This document shows, one piece after another, positions 44,030 to 44,366 of a stretch of DNA of 44,366 nt (the first letter of the stretch is position 1; every line of letters starts with the position of its first letter). The stretch is from NCBI GenBank assembly GCA_004293725.1, contig REAW01000026.1:1-44366 (forward strand), read 5' to 3'. Both the position numbers and the translations under genes were made by a program. The notes beneath the pieces were generated by a model. It was not told where the DNA came from. It did no database searches and was given only the letters and a program-made list of their open reading frames with translations. The stretch comes from Curvibacter sp. Lineage in GTDB: Bacteria; Pseudomonadota; Gammaproteobacteria; Burkholderiales; Burkholderiaceae_C.

Positions 44030-44366
44030 CTACCTCGCGGAGGTAGTGTATGTTTTTGCAGCTTTCAAAATATTTGCCACGTCAATTTCAGCAAAGCTAC
44101 CTAGCGCGAGCAAATCCTGCTCGGAAATTCTTCCGGCGATGATTTGAACGAGCAGATATGGAATCTCCAAATACGACGAACACGCTCGAAAGAATTCATC
44201 GCTCAGAGTATTTGCGTGACGTGTGCCGGTTCCAATCATGTTGAAGTAACCCTTTGTGACCGCCAGTGCATTGCAAAGCGCTGCCTCCTCTTCGCCCTTT
44301 TTCATCGCTGCTCGGAGCAGCGCCTCGTAGAGAACCCAGCCGCCAAACAAGACAACTCCATGCGAC
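44030..44366 (-). CDS. XRE-like helix-turn-helix regulator, 5' end outside window
   Basis: At least 107 residues, with the frame still open at the window edge, so the true start is unknown. The central part resembles a Cro/cI-type helix-turn-helix with the recognition segment ALCNALAVTKGYFNMIGTGT, followed by a conserved-looking tail ANTLSDEFFRACSSYLEIPY and LLVQIIAGRI that occurs in phage- and element-borne regulators. A probable DNA-binding regulator; targets unknown. The gene is convergent with the DUF6471 gene across about 500 bases of mostly non-coding DNA. An internal ATG (MKKGEE) is a shorter alternative start. Confidence 0.5.
   Translation of the reverse strand, partial: SHGVVLFGGWVLYEALLRAAMKKGEEEAALCNALAVTKGYFNMIGTGTRHANTLSDEFFRACSSYLEIPYLLVQIIAGRISEQDLLALGSFAEIDVANILKAAKTYTTSAR

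Larger units (their letters stand above)
30252..44366. mobile_element. Tn7-like transposon inserted in comEC (right end outside window)
   Basis: Left tip inferred at 30252 because the first TnsB-type site then begins eight bases inside, as in Tn7 (TGTGGGCG before GACAATAAAGTC). The tip here reads TGGACAAC. Content from left to right: TnsB sites, a decayed gene tail, an IS630-type transposase, a four-gene cargo module, a TnsE-like/IS5-HTH gene, the tniQ-tnsC-tnsB-tnsA operon read leftward, regulatory boxes, and further small genes. Base composition is visibly poorer in GC than the chromosome on the left. The missing 3' part of comEC does not appear before 44366, so the element is at least 14.1 kb. 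No cas genes or CRISPR array are seen. Confidence 0.85.

Overview
The window looks like a chromosomal segment of a Burkholderiales bacterium, most likely a Comamonadaceae member of the Rhodoferax/Curvibacter/Polaromonas type. The gene order (argD-argF, DUF3579, rpsT, murJ; purM, AI-2E-family permease, hda, HAD phosphatase, pcnB, folK) and the protein sequences fit this. So does a short degenerate repeat with core GCTATTNAATTGATAGC, which recurs through the chromosomal part. The genus call is inference.

Bases 1-29,400 are ordinary high-GC chromosome. In order: arginine biosynthesis (argD-argF, overlapping ATGA); DUF3579; ribosomal protein S20; the lipid II flippase MurJ followed by a SirB1-type transglutaminase/TPR protein; a ParA-type ATPase; purM; a permease; a replication/RNA block (hda, HAD phosphatase, pcnB, folK); a chemoreceptor; RidA. 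A transglutaminase gene overlaps a fused circularly permuted ATP-grasp/alpha-E gene (14.8-18.5 kb). A second part of this amidoligase-like system, a 1179-residue transglutaminase-DUF2126 protein, lies at 25.7-29.3 kb. Between them are a periplasmic solute-binding protein, a cyclic-nucleotide-binding EAL phosphodiesterase, a VOC protein, a second ParA-like ATPase, an RRM RNA-binding protein, a multi-PAS histidine kinase and a GNAT acetyltransferase.

At about 30,252 the competence gene comEC is cut after about 272 codons by the left end of a Tn7-like transposon. This end carries three direct TnsB-type sites (GACAATAGAGTC-TTAA class) that resemble those of Tn7 itself, with the first site eight bases from the inferred tip. 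From there to the window edge the DNA is visibly poorer in GC. The transposition genes run leftward as a tightly overlapping operon tnsA-tnsB-tnsC-tniQ (43,039 to 37,131). A separate gene with its own strong ribosome binding site follows: a 343-residue protein that appears to join a TnsE-like N-terminal region to the DNA-binding domain of IS5-type transposases (DUF4096-like). I consider this the most novel item.

The cargo next to the left end holds an IS630-family transposase and a rightward module of four genes: a 56-residue two-helix membrane protein, a 328-residue protein with a hydrophobic hairpin, a WYL-domain regulator, and a 397-residue membrane protein with a Pro/Gln linker. A decayed second copy of the last gene's 3' end lies beside the transposon end, so the module once existed twice. 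To the right of tnsA are a divergent DUF6471 regulator, an array of TGTCA/TGACA boxes, a short ORF and a partial XRE-like gene. The rest of comEC and the right transposon end are not in the window, so the element is longer than 14.1 kb.
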